Below, one piece after another: positions 17,592 through 26,652 of a DNA stretch of 64,000 nucleotides. The DNA comes from Atopomonas sediminilitoris (lineage in GTDB: Bacteria > Pseudomonadota > Gammaproteobacteria > Pseudomonadales > Pseudomonadaceae). The notes beneath the pieces were generated by a model that was given only the letters and a program-made list of their open reading frames with translations, ran no database searches and was not told the DNA's origin. The stretch covers positions 62,001 to 126,000 of the forward strand of contig NZ_JAKUMM010000003.1 of NCBI RefSeq assembly GCF_022601735.1, read 5' to 3'. Each line of letters begins with the position of its first letter. Position 1 is the stretch's first letter. Both the position numbers and the translations under genes were made by a program.

Positions 17592-18998
17592 CTAGGCCCA
17601 GCCAACAAGGGTTGCGGACGGCCCCGCCAGCTCATCGGTGACGGGGTTGAAGCTGTAATAAAGTGGCTGCGGCCCAAAAAGCTGCTCTTTTGCCGTGGTT
17701 GGTGGCTGCCCTTGATAGACCGAAGGCGCTAAGGCGATAGGGTTTTGCGCTGGTGTGGCCGCGCCTTTGCGGACATAGGCGACCCCCTCCCAATCGCCCC
17801 AACCACTAATGGTCGAACTCAGCAGTACCACGTTATTGCCGGCGTGGTAGTAGGTCAGCCAGTTGTACGGTTGGAGCAACATTTGCTCAGGTTTTAGCGG
17901 GGTCTGCGTGGGTACTTCGGCCTCACTCCGCCCCCTTGCACCCGGACTAGTGCTCGACGTCGAGTACAGGTTGTCGAGGTTATCGGTGACGGTCTGGGTT
18001 GAATAACCATTTGCTGGCTGTATGTACGAACGCCTCTGGGATTTGTAAATTGACGCCACCGCCTCGCCGCGCACTCGTAGCGTGGCGGTGTAGCTATCCT
18101 CATACCAAGATTCATTAGCGAGATTGTCTACAAAATGGGTCATCCGCTTATCGACAAGGTCGAGCGTGCACCGTACTAGCGTGTCTGTGCGGTCAAACCA
18201 CAGCCCCAGCACACGCCCCGTCAGCGTGTTTTTATCATCGCCAAAGCCTGTTGCATCCTTGTCGGGCATTTGCGGTGTGGTGACTATGCCTTTATCGAAC
18301 ACCACGCTACCAAGCTGCTCGGCGCGGGTGACTTCCACGGTGAGGGTGATTACAAACGGCTGGCTTATGCCGCCGGTGACGGTGGCGCGCAAGAACCCAA
18401 TCGGCAGCTCACGCACGCTTGACATAGGGGAGCCTTCGACAATGTGCAGCATCACGATGGCTTGCCGCCCGTCACTGCTGACGGACTGCACATCGCGCGC
18501 GCCCAAGTAATACAGCCCCGATATGGCCGGCGTGCTTTGCCCTTCGTCCGCTGGCCAGTCAATCGTCACGCTGCGCTCGTCGGCCGGTGCGCCCATCTCG
18601 CCAAAGCGGCTCGCGCTGGCGGTGCGTAGGCGCGGGTTAAAGCGCACTATCCAGCGAGAACCATCAGGCGCGCAGTAAATCCAGCCGCCAAGCTCTTTCT
18701 GGTACGTCTGGAAATTGCGCCCACATAAGACAACCTCGGCGCGCCATTCCATGCCCTGCACTTGGTCTGCTGTCAGCTCTTCGGGCGTGCGATTGATCGG
18801 CGCGACGTTGGGCACTTTTAAGCGGTGCGTCAGGTGCGGCATGGTCGGCAAGGGGTAAGGCTTTTGCGCGCCGTTGGGCAGTTCTAGCTTTACGCTACCG
18901 TCGCTGGCTTGTTGGATTTTGCCGTGGAACGGGTCACCCCAGATCGCCACCTTTTCAAGCGGTAGCCCTTGCGGGTCAAGCAGTGGGCGGCTGAGCAT
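17592..18998 (-). CDS. Phage tail-tip structural protein, unknown subtype
   Basis: 468 residues, mostly beta-strand-like with no membrane segment. It starts MLSRPLLDPQGLPLEKVAIW and overlaps the preceding small gene by 23 bp, so it is translationally coupled within the tail module. It includes GWIYCAPDGSRWIVRFNPRL and a long Thr/Val-rich region. I do not recognise a named family; its position between the hub-like protein and the fibre argues for a baseplate or tip component. Confidence 0.6.
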   Translation of the reverse strand: MLSRPLLDPQGLPLEKVAIWGDPFHGKIQQASDGSVKLELPNGAQKPYPLPTMPHLTHRLKVPNVAPINRTPEELTADQVQGMEWRAEVVLCGRNFQTYQKELGGWIYCAPDGSRWIVRFNPRLRTASASRFGEMGAPADERSVTIDWPADEGQSTPAISGLYYLGARDVQSVSSDGRQAIVMLHIVEGSPMSSVRELPIGFLRATVTGGISQPFVITLTVEVTRAEQLGSVVFDKGIVTTPQMPDKDATGFGDDKNTLTGRVLGLWFDRTDTLVRCTLDLVDKRMTHFVDNLANESWYEDSYTATLRVRGEAVASIYKSQRRSYIQPANGYSTQTVTDNLDNLYSTSSTSPGARGRSEAEVPTQTPLKPEQMLLQPYNWLTYYHAGNNVVLLSSTISGWGDWEGVAYVRKGAATPAQNPIALAPSVYQGQPPTTAKEQLFGPQPLYYSFNPVTDELAGPSATLVGWA

Positions 18999-19302
18999 AG
19001 ATCATTTCCACTTCGGCGTTGTCGGCATCGCGCAGGGTGACTTTCTTCACCGGCTTAATTGCGAAGGTAAACAGCCCGTCGCTGCTGGTGAGCGTTTGCT
19101 CTGGCCAGTGGGTGCGCGCGGCGGCGCTTGTTTCGGTCAGTGGGCTGGATATGCCCCCACCACCGCTGGCCGGCGCTTTGTACTCAGCCACGCGGCGCTG
19201 GCCTTTAAGCTGGCCACGGCGCGCTAACTCGGCAAGCTGCCCACTGCTACGGCGGCGGCTTTCTAGGCTGTTAAGGTCGGCAACAAAACGCTGGTCGGTC
19301 AT
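18976..19302 (-). CDS. Small tail-module protein, unknown
   Basis: 108 residues. The N-terminal half is basic and helical (LNSLESRRRSSGQLAELARRG), a Gly/Ser hinge lies near residue 48 (APASGGGGISS), and the C-terminal part is beta-rich (FTFAIKPVKKVTLRD). Its start overlaps the stop of the upstream hub-like gene (ATGA-type) and its end overlaps the next gene, so it belongs firmly to the tail operon. Function unknown; probably structural or an assembly aid. Confidence 0.6.
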   Translation of the reverse strand: MTDQRFVADLNSLESRRRSSGQLAELARRGQLKGQRRVAEYKAPASGGGGISSPLTETSAAARTHWPEQTLTSSDGLFTFAIKPVKKVTLRDADNAEVEMIYAQPPTA

Positions 19303-20978
19303 ACCGTCACCTCTAGCCGGTCATTGGCGGCGCTCACCGCATAAGCGGATGACACCGGCACATCAAATTGATCGCGGTGCGCTTCGGCAAAGTCGGGCGT
19401 TGTCACAGCAAAGCGGCGCGGATGCTCGTTCGCTACCACGCTGCTGTAGTTGCCGGCGAAGCCATCCAGCGCTTCGTCATACACGGGGCTTGTAGCCTTG
19501 CCACCCAGCTGGGTTGGCAAGATGATCGACGGCGCCGGTGGCGTGCCGGGGGTTGGCTCTGGCTTGGCCGGCGGGGTTAGCGCGTCTGCCGTGCCGGTGG
19601 CGCCTTGGCTAACGGCAAGTGACACGATTGTCGTGGCTTCGCCGGTATCAATGTTCCAGCGCCACTGGAGGCGCCGGATTTTGCTGGTAACTTTTACGCC
19701 GGCCGCATCCAGCTCAAGGGAGTCGGTTAGATCGAAAGAGCGCGCGGTGGTTGGCAGCGAAAAGCTCACCTCACTCAGGCGATGGCTTTTGATGATGGCC
19801 GTGCGCGCTGCATGCAGTGCTGTTTCCACCAAGGCGGTGCGCTGTGCGCTGCTGTCTTTATCGCTCACCCAATCGCCAAGGGCATCTTGCACGGTGCCTG
19901 TTGGGCGTGCCTGGTTATCGGCATCTTCAAACGTGCGCGCCTCAAACTCGGTTTCGCCGCTGTAGCGCTCGCGCCGTAGCAGCTCGCCGTATTGGCTCAC
20001 ACTGCCTTCGGCGGTGACGGTGAGTTGGTATTGCTCGGCAATCGGCTGAGCTGCTCGGTTGCTCACCACGCCGGTAAAACTCAGCAGCAGCGGGTCGGCG
20101 GTGAAGTTGTTAATCCACGGTATGCCATCGGCGCATGGGTTGGGGTGCGTGGGCGGCAGTTCGGTTTTTTGCAGGCTTAAGAAGCGCCAGCCGGCATTGC
20201 TGAGCACATCCTCCACCATGCTGAGGGTGGGCAGCTCGGTGCTGTCTAGGCGCCACACGCAAAACGAGCCTGCGGGGTGCTCCCACTGAATAGTGTACTC
20301 ACGGTGGCGCAGGCGCGAATAGCGATACTCGGCGTCAATCACCACCTTGTTGATCAGCTCGCCCATGCTGGCAAGGCGCACGCCCATGCTGCCATCGAGC
20401 ACGTCCTCAACCCGCCAGCGCGGGGCGGTTGCGGCCCATGGCACCAAGCGCAGATTGCCGGCAGTGTCTAGCTCTAGGCTGGCCGGCACGCTTTGCAGGC
20501 GATCTTGGGCGTAGTCCCAGTGCGATTCGATTTTGCCGTAAACGTCTTCTGACCAGTAGCCACCAATGCGGCTATCCAGCGTGGCGATATCTTGCGCTTC
20601 GCAGTGCTGCTGCAGGTTGTCGCTGCCGGTGATCTGAATCAGGCCGCTTTGGCGGTTGAATACCGGCTCAGCCACAGCGCCACGAAACGGCAGCGCCTCG
20701 GCACCGTCTTGCAGGTGGTAAATCAGCAGCGACTTGCCCAGCAGGCTGGCCGCATTCACAGGGCCGGCTTCGGGCAATAGCGAGATCTGGCACACGCGGG
20801 CAGAGCCTTCATCGGCGTCAGCACTCACTTCACCCGTGATGCGATGCGTTACGTCTTGCCCGTCAAGCAACACGCTCAAGCCCCAGCTATAACCGCTCGG
20901 CACGTAAATCAGCTCCGCGCCACCCAGCGGCGCAGTAGCGTTGATGCTCTGCGCGTTGATTAAGCCTTGGTTGATCAT
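19299..20978 (-). CDS. Tail hub / baseplate-like protein
   Basis: 559 residues. Located directly after the distal-tail-like protein and two genes after the tape measure, where siphoviruses encode the hub (gp27/gpJ-like). It begins MINQGLINAQSINATAPLGG. Segments such as SVLLDGQDVTHRITGEVSAD, LIQITGSDNLQQHCEAQDI and the DSLELDAAGVKVTSKIRRL region fit the beta-barrel domains of hub proteins; the 450-500 region is Pro-rich (PPAKPEPTPGTPPAP). Assignment is mainly positional. Confidence 0.6.
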   Translation of the reverse strand: MINQGLINAQSINATAPLGGAELIYVPSGYSWGLSVLLDGQDVTHRITGEVSADADEGSARVCQISLLPEAGPVNAASLLGKSLLIYHLQDGAEALPFRGAVAEPVFNRQSGLIQITGSDNLQQHCEAQDIATLDSRIGGYWSEDVYGKIESHWDYAQDRLQSVPASLELDTAGNLRLVPWAATAPRWRVEDVLDGSMGVRLASMGELINKVVIDAEYRYSRLRHREYTIQWEHPAGSFCVWRLDSTELPTLSMVEDVLSNAGWRFLSLQKTELPPTHPNPCADGIPWINNFTADPLLLSFTGVVSNRAAQPIAEQYQLTVTAEGSVSQYGELLRRERYSGETEFEARTFEDADNQARPTGTVQDALGDWVSDKDSSAQRTALVETALHAARTAIIKSHRLSEVSFSLPTTARSFDLTDSLELDAAGVKVTSKIRRLQWRWNIDTGEATTIVSLAVSQGATGTADALTPPAKPEPTPGTPPAPSIILPTQLGGKATSPVYDEALDGFAGNYSSVVANEHPRRFAVTTPDFAEAHRDQFDVPVSSAYAVSAANDRLEVTV

Positions 20979-21478
20979 ACTTCTTGCCCGGTGATCTGCC
21001 AGGTATAGGTGCCTGTGGTGGCGTCTAAGTCTTCTGGAATGTCATCGAGCAACACACTCAGGCGCGGCAGCCAGTACACGGCGTATTGGGTGGCGTCTGG
21101 GCGCTGGGTAATGGTGACCACGCGGCCCGCCGTAACACTGGCCACTGGCACCCACTCGCCGCGCACATAAGCCAACACCCACGGCGCCACATCGGGGCGC
21201 ACGTCAGTGGTGACGGTCACCGTCAGGGCTGTGGTTAAAATCGAGCGCGGCTGAAAGCACCACACATCCACCGGCACGCCGGTATCCAGACCCGCCAAGC
21301 CAGCCGGCATCCAGCCGCTACCGCTGATGCTTATGGACAACTTGCGATAATGAGTCTGCTTGATAGCCCGACCTGAGTGCATGCGGAGCGTGGTGCTGCC
21401 ACCCACAGTCTCATATCGCTGCGAATCGATGCCGGTATGAATAGGCAGCTCGATGCCGTTGATGATTAGCGGGGTCAT
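20975..21478 (-). CDS. Distal-tail-like protein
   Basis: 167 residues with beta-strand character throughout (LIINGIELPIHTGIDSQRYE at the start). It directly follows the tape measure, overlapping it by ATGA, and precedes the hub-like gene, the usual position of Dit or lambda gpM/gpL-like proteins. It probably forms the ring joining tail tube to tip. The family is not recognisable by eye. Confidence 0.6.
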   Translation of the reverse strand: MTPLIINGIELPIHTGIDSQRYETVGGSTTLRMHSGRAIKQTHYRKLSISISGSGWMPAGLAGLDTGVPVDVWCFQPRSILTTALTVTVTTDVRPDVAPWVLAYVRGEWVPVASVTAGRVVTITQRPDATQYAVYWLPRLSVLLDDIPEDLDATTGTYTWQITGQEV

Positions 21479-24018
21479 CGCGGTCTCCCGGATTTAATGG
21501 CTTGAATGCGGAACTGCTTTTGCAGCGCGTCCAGCGAATCGCTAGGCATGCTGCCTTGGTACTGGCCGAGGCTGCCAAGGTCGAGAATGACCGGCTGGCC
21601 GGTTGGGCCTGCCGGCGTTGCCGCTGGCAACGACGGCAAGGCCACGCTCATACGGTTGGGCGTCACTAGCCCGCCCATGGCATAGCCCTTGCCCGATAGC
21701 ACATCGCGCAGGGTGTTACGGAAACCGTTACGGCGAATGCGCTCTAAAAAGCTCAGCGCTCCCGGCTCGCGCACCACCTCTTTGGGCTGTACGTGCTCAT
21801 CGGCATGCACAAAGCCTGCGAACTGGTACTTGCTGCCGGGGCCGGTGTAGCCGCCGCTGTAAAACTCTGGCGTTGTTGCACTGCTGTTGGTCGGCGCTGC
21901 GTTGGTCGCTGCCACCGTTGGCCGCACCGGCACCACAAGCTCTTTGGCTAAGGCAGCGGCCAATTGTTTGGCGCTGGCAATGGCCGCAGCAGCAGCGTCG
22001 TCATCCATCTGCACGCTGATCTTGGCTTTTTCAATGCTCGCTAGCTGCTGCTTGATCTGCTCAATCTGCGTGCTGAGGTCGTTTTTCTTTTGTTCGGCGG
22101 TGTCGGCGTTTTGCTTATCGGCAGCCTTTTCGATGCTGGCCAACTCTTGAATGATGCCGGTAAACCCGTAAGTGCTCTGCCCTGCTTCGGCCAATGCTTG
22201 CAAGGTGCTCAGTGCCTCTTGGGCCTTTGCTTTGGCGGTGTCGATATCGCCGTTTTGCAATGCCTGCCGTGCACCGGCTTTTAGCGCAGTGGCTTGGCTG
22301 AAACTGGCCTCACCTTGCGGGCCGGCTTTGAGCTTGATCAGCGCATCTTTGTAGCGCTTCTCGGTATCGAGCTGCGCTTGCTTGGCGTTGTCCAGATCGC
22401 GCTGGGCATCCTGCTCCGCCTTGACCAAGTTTTTAAGCTCGGCTTTGGCGCTTTCGGCTAGGTCTTTATTGAGGGTTTTCATTTCCCCCACCCAAGCTCG
22501 CTGGTCGGCCAGCATGGCTTGCTGCACGCTGCGGGCATTGGTCTGCAAGTTGCGCAGGGTGGCATCAAACCCCGCTGTGACCTGATCGCTGCCGCCGTTG
22601 ATGCTCTTCGCCCAATTATTCAGCACAAAGCCTGCAAAGCCCGAGATGCCCGAATCGCGCGCGGCGCGGCCGGCTTTTAGCTTTAACTCGCTAAAAATAC
22701 GGTCGAAGCCAGCGCCAATCTCTGGCGCAAAGCCGCTCATCTCTTCACGCAACTTGGGCAGCTGCTGCTGCAGGGCCTGCACAATGCTTTCGCTGGTGAG
22801 CTGACCGTCGGTGGCCATCTGCCGCAACTCGCCTACCGTCACCCCGAGCGAGTCTGCCAACGCACCGGCAAGGCGGTCTGACTGCTCGATGACCGAGTTG
22901 AACTCATCGCCGCGCAGGGTGCCGCTGGCCATACCTTGGGCGAACTGGCGCACCGCGCCATCGGCTTCTGCGGCGCTTGCGCCACCAATCTTGAGCGATA
23001 AGGCAACGGCCTCAACGGTGTTTAGGGTTTCTTGCTGGCCAAAGCCCACGTCATTCAGCGGGCGATTCAGCTTGCCGTACAGCTCAGCCAGTGCCGTGAT
23101 ATCGCCTTGGGTAGCATCGGCGATGCGGTCCAGCTCTGACTGAGCGATGTTGAATTCTTCTTGGCTTTTGGTGGCCAGCCGCAAGCGCGCATCCAGCCGC
23201 CCCACGGCATCGGCACCGCCGGCGACCTGCGTTGCACCAACACCCAGCGCCGCAACACCCGCGCCCACCGCACCGGCGCGACCTAGCCCCGCCACACCAA
23301 AACCGCCGCCGTTGCCGCCAGCCGCCGCTGCGCCTTTCATTTCACGGCGCAGTTCAGCGATACGTTGCTTTAACGTGCCCGCTGCCACGGACAGCTCTTG
23401 GCTGCTTAAGCCACCAGTGGTGCGCAGCAGTTCATACTGCTTACGCAGGGCGGCTATTTCTAACTTGGCAGCGCGCATGCGCCCCACGCCTAAGTTGTCT
23501 TTGGCGCTCGCTAGCGCAAAAGCCCGTTGCTGCTGCGCCGCTTTGGCCAGCTCGGCGTTGCGCTGTTTGATGCCGCGCACCGCCTCATCACGCCTGCCGG
23601 CCGTGGCCACGCCTTCTAGCTCGGTTTTTAGGCGGGCTTGTTCGCGAGCAAGGTTGCGGGTATCGACACCCGCACCGGTGAGCTCACCACGCAGGCGGCC
23701 CAGATCACGCACTTGCTGCGACTCTAAGCGCTGCAGGCGTGCGAGTTCTTGACTGAGTTCCTTATAGCGCGCCTTCATGGCGGCGGTCGGCTGCTCCACC
23801 CGCAGTAAGGCCCCCTGCAGATCGCGCAGCTCGGCCTTTACCTTAACCACTGCCGTGCCGGTTTGCGTCAGGCCCTGCTCCAGCGCTTGGTAGCTGCCGA
23901 TGTTGCGGATGGGCTGGCTGAGGTCTTTGATCAGCCCTCGGTACTCTTCCCGCAGGCCGGCCACGTTTTTGGTGGCGCTGTCGGTGTTGGCCTTAACCTG
24001 AAACTCAACGTCTTTCAT
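21475..24018 (-). CDS. Tail tape measure protein
   Basis: 847 residues with long coiled-coil helices (residues 1-230 and 480-650). A Gly/Ala-rich hydrophobic segment near 240-270 (FGVAGLGRAGAVGAGVAALG) may insert into membranes. The tape-measure-domain motif is FAQGMASGTLRGDEFNSVIE near 360-380. It sets tail length and helps DNA ejection. The start lies 4 bp after the end of the GT frameshift product, the classic order G, GT, tape measure. Confidence 0.93.
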   Translation of the reverse strand: MKDVEFQVKANTDSATKNVAGLREEYRGLIKDLSQPIRNIGSYQALEQGLTQTGTAVVKVKAELRDLQGALLRVEQPTAAMKARYKELSQELARLQRLESQQVRDLGRLRGELTGAGVDTRNLAREQARLKTELEGVATAGRRDEAVRGIKQRNAELAKAAQQQRAFALASAKDNLGVGRMRAAKLEIAALRKQYELLRTTGGLSSQELSVAAGTLKQRIAELRREMKGAAAAGGNGGGFGVAGLGRAGAVGAGVAALGVGATQVAGGADAVGRLDARLRLATKSQEEFNIAQSELDRIADATQGDITALAELYGKLNRPLNDVGFGQQETLNTVEAVALSLKIGGASAAEADGAVRQFAQGMASGTLRGDEFNSVIEQSDRLAGALADSLGVTVGELRQMATDGQLTSESIVQALQQQLPKLREEMSGFAPEIGAGFDRIFSELKLKAGRAARDSGISGFAGFVLNNWAKSINGGSDQVTAGFDATLRNLQTNARSVQQAMLADQRAWVGEMKTLNKDLAESAKAELKNLVKAEQDAQRDLDNAKQAQLDTEKRYKDALIKLKAGPQGEASFSQATALKAGARQALQNGDIDTAKAKAQEALSTLQALAEAGQSTYGFTGIIQELASIEKAADKQNADTAEQKKNDLSTQIEQIKQQLASIEKAKISVQMDDDAAAAAIASAKQLAAALAKELVVPVRPTVAATNAAPTNSSATTPEFYSGGYTGPGSKYQFAGFVHADEHVQPKEVVREPGALSFLERIRRNGFRNTLRDVLSGKGYAMGGLVTPNRMSVALPSLPAATPAGPTGQPVILDLGSLGQYQGSMPSDSLDALQKQFRIQAIKSGRPR

Positions 24019-24021
24019 GGG

Positions 24022-24413
24022 TCACGCCTTTAGTGCTCGCAAAAACAAGCGCCATGGATAATTCAAGGCATCGCGGTGACCCAGCTGAATCACCGCGCAC
24101 AGGGCAGATTCCAAAGCAGCTAAACCGTCGCCGCCTTGGCTCTGCCGAGCATCTCGAAAAAATCAGGGTTCATTTCCCGACAGGCCCCCAACACGTACTG
24201 CAACTGGCTGGGGCGCAGCTGCTCAACGTCTTCTAGGGTGAGACTGGTCATGCGCGGAAAGTCGCTTAGGCGCAGGTCTTCAAACAACAAGCTATCCACC
24301 GCATCGTCACTCACGCAGGCCAGCATCTGGCGCACATCGGCCACTTTTAACTCGCGCACCACTACCTCGCGCTCAGCCACGGTAATGACTTTGGCGCTGA
24401 CTAAATCACTCAT
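24022..24413 (-). CDS. Tail assembly chaperones G (24120-24413) and G-T frameshift product
   Basis: Frame 0 encodes the 97-residue G protein (MSDLVSAKVITVAEREVVVR...) ending at 24120. The slippery heptamer T TTT TTC (minus strand, 24162-24156) lies 36 bp before that stop. A -1 shift there opens a frame that reads through to TGA at 24022-24024, adding GHRDALNYPWRLFLRALKA at the C-terminus. This reproduces the conserved G/GT arrangement upstream of tape-measure genes in long-tailed phages, where a minority frameshift product recruits the tape measure. The extended frame has no stop. Start at 24413 chosen from family length. Confidence 0.75.
24156..24162 (-). promoter_or_regulatory. Candidate -1 ribosomal slippery site (TTTTTTC)
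   Basis: On the minus strand the codons are GAT TTT TTC GAG, giving X XXY YYZ = T TTT TTC. Both the zero-frame and -1 tRNAs can pair. The -1 frame is open to 24022. No stimulatory stem was worked out. Confidence 0.65.
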
Positions 24414-24431
24414 AAGGGACTCCAGAAACGC

Positions 24432-24453
24432 AAAAACCCGCCGAAGCGGGTTT
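24432..24453 (-). terminator. Leftward terminator in front of the tail chaperone gene
   Basis: AAACCCGC-CGAA-GCGGGTTT, an 8-bp stem with a tetraloop, followed on the minus strand by TTTTTG. It lies between the plus-strand cargo gene (24558-25259) and the chaperone start (24413), so leftward late transcripts must pass it. Without antitermination it would reduce expression of the distal tail and lysis genes. Confidence 0.7.
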
Positions 24454-24557
24454 AAAGAAGATATAAAACGTGTACTGACTCTATTCCATTGCTTACCCAT
24501 AAGTCTGACCGCAATAACAGGACTGCTTAGGTACTTGAAACGCAGGAGGGACCCGTA

Positions 24558-25259
24558 ATGCCATCACCGAAACAGGACAAGACTGAAATTTGGGCGCTGC
24601 GAAAAAGCCGCCCAGAAAATGACGAATACGACCCACATGATCACCCTCAAAAGCACATAAATGAACTCGTGCAAGCTGTGTGCGGTGAAGGCTTTATTAC
24701 TACTGAAGGTGTTAACCGATTGGCCCTTGAGCTACCGGCCCTTGTAGAGCTTCGCCCTTATCTACCTAATACCACGTTGCTGAATGCAACCCTCCGCCTA
24801 CAGCGCGGGGACTGGACGCCGGACAATGAAGAGGCTTTTCTGCGTCTTTGCACTGCGGGATTTCTTGATGACGACTACGGCCATTTAGGTGATGAGCTAC
24901 GAGATTTGTTCGAGGAACCAAACCCATTCTTGGGGGACATTTACGCTGAGCTTTTCGACAACCTCACCGACCATGATGCTCTACAAGGCCGCTTCGTACA
25001 GTTTACTGGTAGCTTCGTATCCGGCTCACGGCGGTCTTGTTGGGATACTGTTCGGAAGCTGAGCGGTGTGCCCGTCGAGGCAGTCTACGATTTGGACTAC
25101 CTCTTCGTGGCGAACACACACATCAACAACCGTATTGTATCCAGCAAGATTGAGGCCGCTATCAACATCCGTTCACGGCGAGGCCAATTGAAAATTCTCC
25201 GCGAAAGCGACTGGAATCAGCTTACCGCCTCTGTGCTATCCCAAAGCACACACGATTGA
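24558..25259 (+). CDS. Plus-strand cargo gene in the tail operon: TerB-like + BRCT-like protein
   Basis: 233 residues, on the strand opposite to all tail genes, inserted between the tail tube and chaperone genes. AGGAGG precedes the ATG. Residues 35-105 are helical and acidic (VCGEGFITTEGVNRL, LQRGDWTPDNEEAFLRL), resembling the repeated calcium-loop-like helices of TerB. Residues 145-225 match the BRCT pattern: FVQFTGSF, RRSCWDTVRKL, DYLFVAN, SSKIEAA and LKILRESDW. Domain order is the same as in the CI-linked protein at 43621-44253. This is a moron by position: own strand, own start signal, cargo in a structural operon. Function unknown; exclusion or defence during lysogeny is a hypothesis. 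Confidence 0.7.
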   Translation: MPSPKQDKTEIWALRKSRPENDEYDPHDHPQKHINELVQAVCGEGFITTEGVNRLALELPALVELRPYLPNTTLLNATLRLQRGDWTPDNEEAFLRLCTAGFLDDDYGHLGDELRDLFEEPNPFLGDIYAELFDNLTDHDALQGRFVQFTGSFVSGSRRSCWDTVRKLSGVPVEAVYDLDYLFVANTHINNRIVSSKIEAAINIRSRRGQLKILRESDWNQLTASVLSQSTHD

Positions 25260-25278
25260 GCAGCACAAATGCAATGGC

Positions 25279-26016
25279 TTAATCCACATCCTGAATAAAC
25301 AGGTACTGGCTAACGCCGGCGCCGGTTTTGGTGCTGTCTTTGAGGGCCTTGCCGGTGAACTCCAAGCTGGCAAAGTCATCTCCGATCACGCTAAGGCCGG
25401 CTGGGCTGTGGCTGATCTTATAAATCTCAATGATCTGCGGCTTGCCGCTTCGCGCTTCGTTCAGCCCCTCAAACACCATGCGGTAATTCTTACCGCTGTT
25501 GATCAAGGCTTGAATATTGGCGTGGGGCGGGTAGCTGTAGTTCGCCTTGACTGCCGTGGCGTCAGCGATCGCGCCACCCTCCAAGATCACCACACCAGCG
25601 GCAGTGACTTGGTAGTCGGTATCCGCCACGTAGGTGGTGGCTCCCGTGCTATCAGTCAGCGTGACTGCGCTTGGCTGCGGATAAGCAAACTTAACCAGCG
25701 CGCCCTTGTAAGCGGTGTGCGCTTCTGCCGTGACAGTGCCTGCGGCAACATCTGTGGCGCTACCGTACAACGCACGAGCAAGGTTGGCCTTGTTGAGGTG
25801 GTGTGCGGTGTAGCTAATGTTCACCGCTTTGATGCGGCTATAGCTGGCATCGGTACCACCACCTGGGGTGGTGTGATCCGCCTGCGTGTTTTCTTCCGCT
25901 TCAATTTGATACTCCAGCTTGGAGCAGTTTTTGATAAAGACTAGCTTTTCGGGGGTGTCTAAATCGGCCAGATAAATCTTGCCGGAACCCACCCAAGCGC
26001 CGCGTTGATCAGCCAT
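25279..26016 (-). CDS. Major tail tube protein
   Basis: 245 residues. It begins MADQRGAWVGSGKIYLADLD and is rich in beta strands and Thr/Ala/Gly, with the FIKNCSKLEYQIEAEE segment typical of lambda-gpV-like or Phage_TTP tube proteins. It lies after the tail-terminator module and before the chaperone and tape measure (interrupted by the cargo gene). It ends 19 bp from the convergent cargo gene, leaving no room for a terminator between them. Confidence 0.8.
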   Translation of the reverse strand: MADQRGAWVGSGKIYLADLDTPEKLVFIKNCSKLEYQIEAEENTQADHTTPGGGTDASYSRIKAVNISYTAHHLNKANLARALYGSATDVAAGTVTAEAHTAYKGALVKFAYPQPSAVTLTDSTGATTYVADTDYQVTAAGVVILEGGAIADATAVKANYSYPPHANIQALINSGKNYRMVFEGLNEARSGKPQIIEIYKISHSPAGLSVIGDDFASLEFTGKALKDSTKTGAGVSQYLFIQDVD

Positions 26017-26185
26017 GGTGTTGCTCCTGTTGTTCGGTGATGCCGTTGGCGGCTAACCAAGCTGCCTCGGCAAGGGTGACAATGATGGTTTGACCGGCTT
26101 GGTAGTGCTGGCCGGCGTGGGTGTGCGGCTTTTTAAGCGCGCACGACACCTCACCGCTTTGCAGCGGTGCTTTTTGCTTGGACAT
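26009..26185 (-). CDS. 58-residue phage protein, DUF7210-like
   Basis: Small frame read directly from the sequence: ATG at 26185 and TGA at 26009, overlapping the tail tube start by 8 bp. The product has a KPHTHAGQHYQAGQTI core and a C-terminal helix with AEAAWLAANGI. This matches small proteins placed between tail-terminator and tail-tube genes in lambdoid phages, which I recall as DUF7210. Overlap at both ends of the operon supports real coding. Role unknown, probably a virion-assembly accessory. Confidence 0.65.
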   Translation of the reverse strand: MSKQKAPLQSGEVSCALKKPHTHAGQHYQAGQTIIVTLAEAAWLAANGITEQQEQHHG

Positions 26186-26187
26186 GG

Positions 26188-26652
26188 TTAAACCTCGTGC
26201 AGCAATGCGCTGGTGGTGAGCGAAATGGCGACCGTGCTGTAGCTAAGCCCGTCGCCGGGCGGGAATTGCTGTGGGCTGCCCACACTGAGCCGGCCCATAT
26301 CAGCAGCAGCCCATTGACTGCGGGAGCCGTGCGCTGGAAACAAACAGCGCACCAGATCGCAAGTCAGCTCATCCAGCGCGTTCTGGTAATCGGCCACCGG
26401 CGTTTGCACAGCACCAATCACCCGAAACGCCAACGGCACCCGCAGGGTGTCGGCAGCGGCGCTGGGTGACTCTTCGCTGGCGTGCGGTTGCAGCACAATG
26501 AAGGGCGTCGACGGTTTATCGCTGGCAGCAACCACCTCCTCAAACCAACCCGTGCTCACCACGCCGCCTGCGTTAGTGAAGTAGCCCGCGCTTTGGTTGA
26601 TCGTGCGCAGTCGCGCTAACAGCGCTTCGCGCACAGCAGTGATGGGGTTCAT
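26188..26652 (-). CDS. Tail terminator / tail completion protein
   Basis: 154 residues from MNPITAVREALLARLRTI. An N-terminal helix followed by a mixed alpha/beta body fits the gpU/gpZ-like tail completion class. The start overlaps the preceding stop (ATGA at 26649-26652). Its position between head-tail joining genes and the tail tube supports a tail-terminator role; sequence alone is not decisive. Confidence 0.65.
   Translation of the reverse strand: MNPITAVREALLARLRTINQSAGYFTNAGGVVSTGWFEEVVAASDKPSTPFIVLQPHASEESPSAAADTLRVPLAFRVIGAVQTPVADYQNALDELTCDLVRCLFPAHGSRSQWAAADMGRLSVGSPQQFPPGDGLSYSTVAISLTTSALLHEV

Noticed and set aside
24502..24512. GTCTGACC upstream of the tail-operon cargo gene
   Set aside because: It lacks the first base of the loop octamer and has no convincing stem.
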